From Faecalicoccus acidiformans (GTDB lineage: Bacteria; Bacillota_I; Bacilli_A; Erysipelotrichales; Erysipelotrichaceae), in assembly GCF_014202635.1 (NCBI RefSeq), contig NZ_JACHHD010000008.1:27445-91444 (forward strand): 64,000 nucleotides of DNA, given 5' to 3'. Position numbers and translations under genes: made by a program. The notes under the pieces were generated by a model. The model searched no databases. It had not been told where the DNA came from and was given only the letters and a program-made list of their open reading frames with translations. Below, one piece after another: positions 63,995 to 64,000 of this stretch (within the stretch, counting starts at the first letter, position 1; each line of letters begins with the position of its first letter).

Positions 63995-64000
63995 ATGCCT
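63995..64000 (+). CDS. Start of a gene cut by the window edge (possible ISL3 transposase)
   Basis: Only ATG CCT is present. It is preceded by AAGGAGGT eight bases away and the promoter above. Identity is inferred only from the IS-like sequence upstream. Confidence 0.4.

Larger units (their letters stand above)
63907..64000 (+). mobile_element. Probable left end of an ISL3-type insertion sequence (partial)
   Basis: The stretch from 63907 begins GGCTCTGTCACAACAA and resembles ISL3-family terminal inverted repeats (which start GGCTCT...) as I recall them. A promoter (TTGATT 63927, 17 bp, TATAAC 63950) and an AAGGAGG site lead to an ATG at 63995. The element runs past the window, so neither the right end nor the target duplication can be seen. 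Confidence 0.4.

Overview
The window is a gene-dense chromosomal segment of a Gram-positive, low-to-moderate GC Bacillota (Firmicutes) bacterium. Supporting signs are strong AGGAGG-type ribosome sites, sigma-A-like promoters, many U-tailed terminators, lipobox lipoproteins, a HrcA-type CIRCE operator, a glycyl-radical enzyme (anaerobic habit), KtrAB, an EF-P of bacillary type and a type III glutamine synthetase. The gene set (Amt-PII fusion, PpaC with CBS domains, putative ABC permease of the CmpB type, DUF3089 lipoprotein) would fit a gut Erysipelotrichia member, but this is inference from content and not proven.

Layout. 1-3231 (minus): RsgI/PepSY-like lipoprotein, VTC-type polyphosphate polymerase domain, DUF4956 membrane protein and CotH kinase (truncated by the window edge), followed by a membrane protein and a Na/Pi symporter. 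5938-7308: membrane-anchored peptidoglycan deacetylase. 7341-24106 is a nitrogen island: glnA and an ANTAR regulator (minus) diverge from a plus-strand operon glnN-asnB-gltB-gltD-pyrG-purF, followed by an amt-PII fusion gene. Every product of that operon makes or consumes the glutamine amide nitrogen. The leaders of glnN and amt carry terminators whose 5' arms overlap small hairpins with A1..G4 hexaloops, the known binding signature of ANTAR antiterminators, so a single RNA-level switch probably controls the island.

24219-43556: mixed housekeeping and transport genes (membrane protein, DUF3089 lipoprotein, PnuC-like transporter with an extra outside domain, efp, SDR, lipoprotein, putative ABC permease, GH4 phospho-beta-glucosidase, methionine gamma-lyase-like protein, HAD phosphatase, thioredoxin, ABC exporter, GNAT, DUF1275 protein, PpaC pyrophosphatase, KtrB/KtrA). 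43616-51462 (minus): ftsH under a CIRCE operator, and an operon aroB-aroC-aroA-tyrA followed by a TIGR04076-like protein, a flavodoxin and a beta-hydroxyacid dehydrogenase. cutC follows on the plus strand.

52321-58850 is an anaerobic sugar island: GH1 glycosidase, deoC, a GntR/UTRA regulator, and a divergent PflD-like glycyl radical enzyme with its radical-SAM activase. The same palindromic operator occurs in front of deoC, gntR and the radical enzyme, tying them into one regulon whose substrate is not known from sequence. The activase has lost exactly the four ligands of one of its two auxiliary Fe-S clusters. 58905-58981 is a proline tRNA (anticodon GGG), followed by an alkylation/excision repair operon (ogt, tag, uvrA-like), a PHP-family phosphatase, and a small gene whose ribosome site is buried in a hairpin. 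The last 94 bases look like the left end of an ISL3-type insertion sequence and the start of its transposase.
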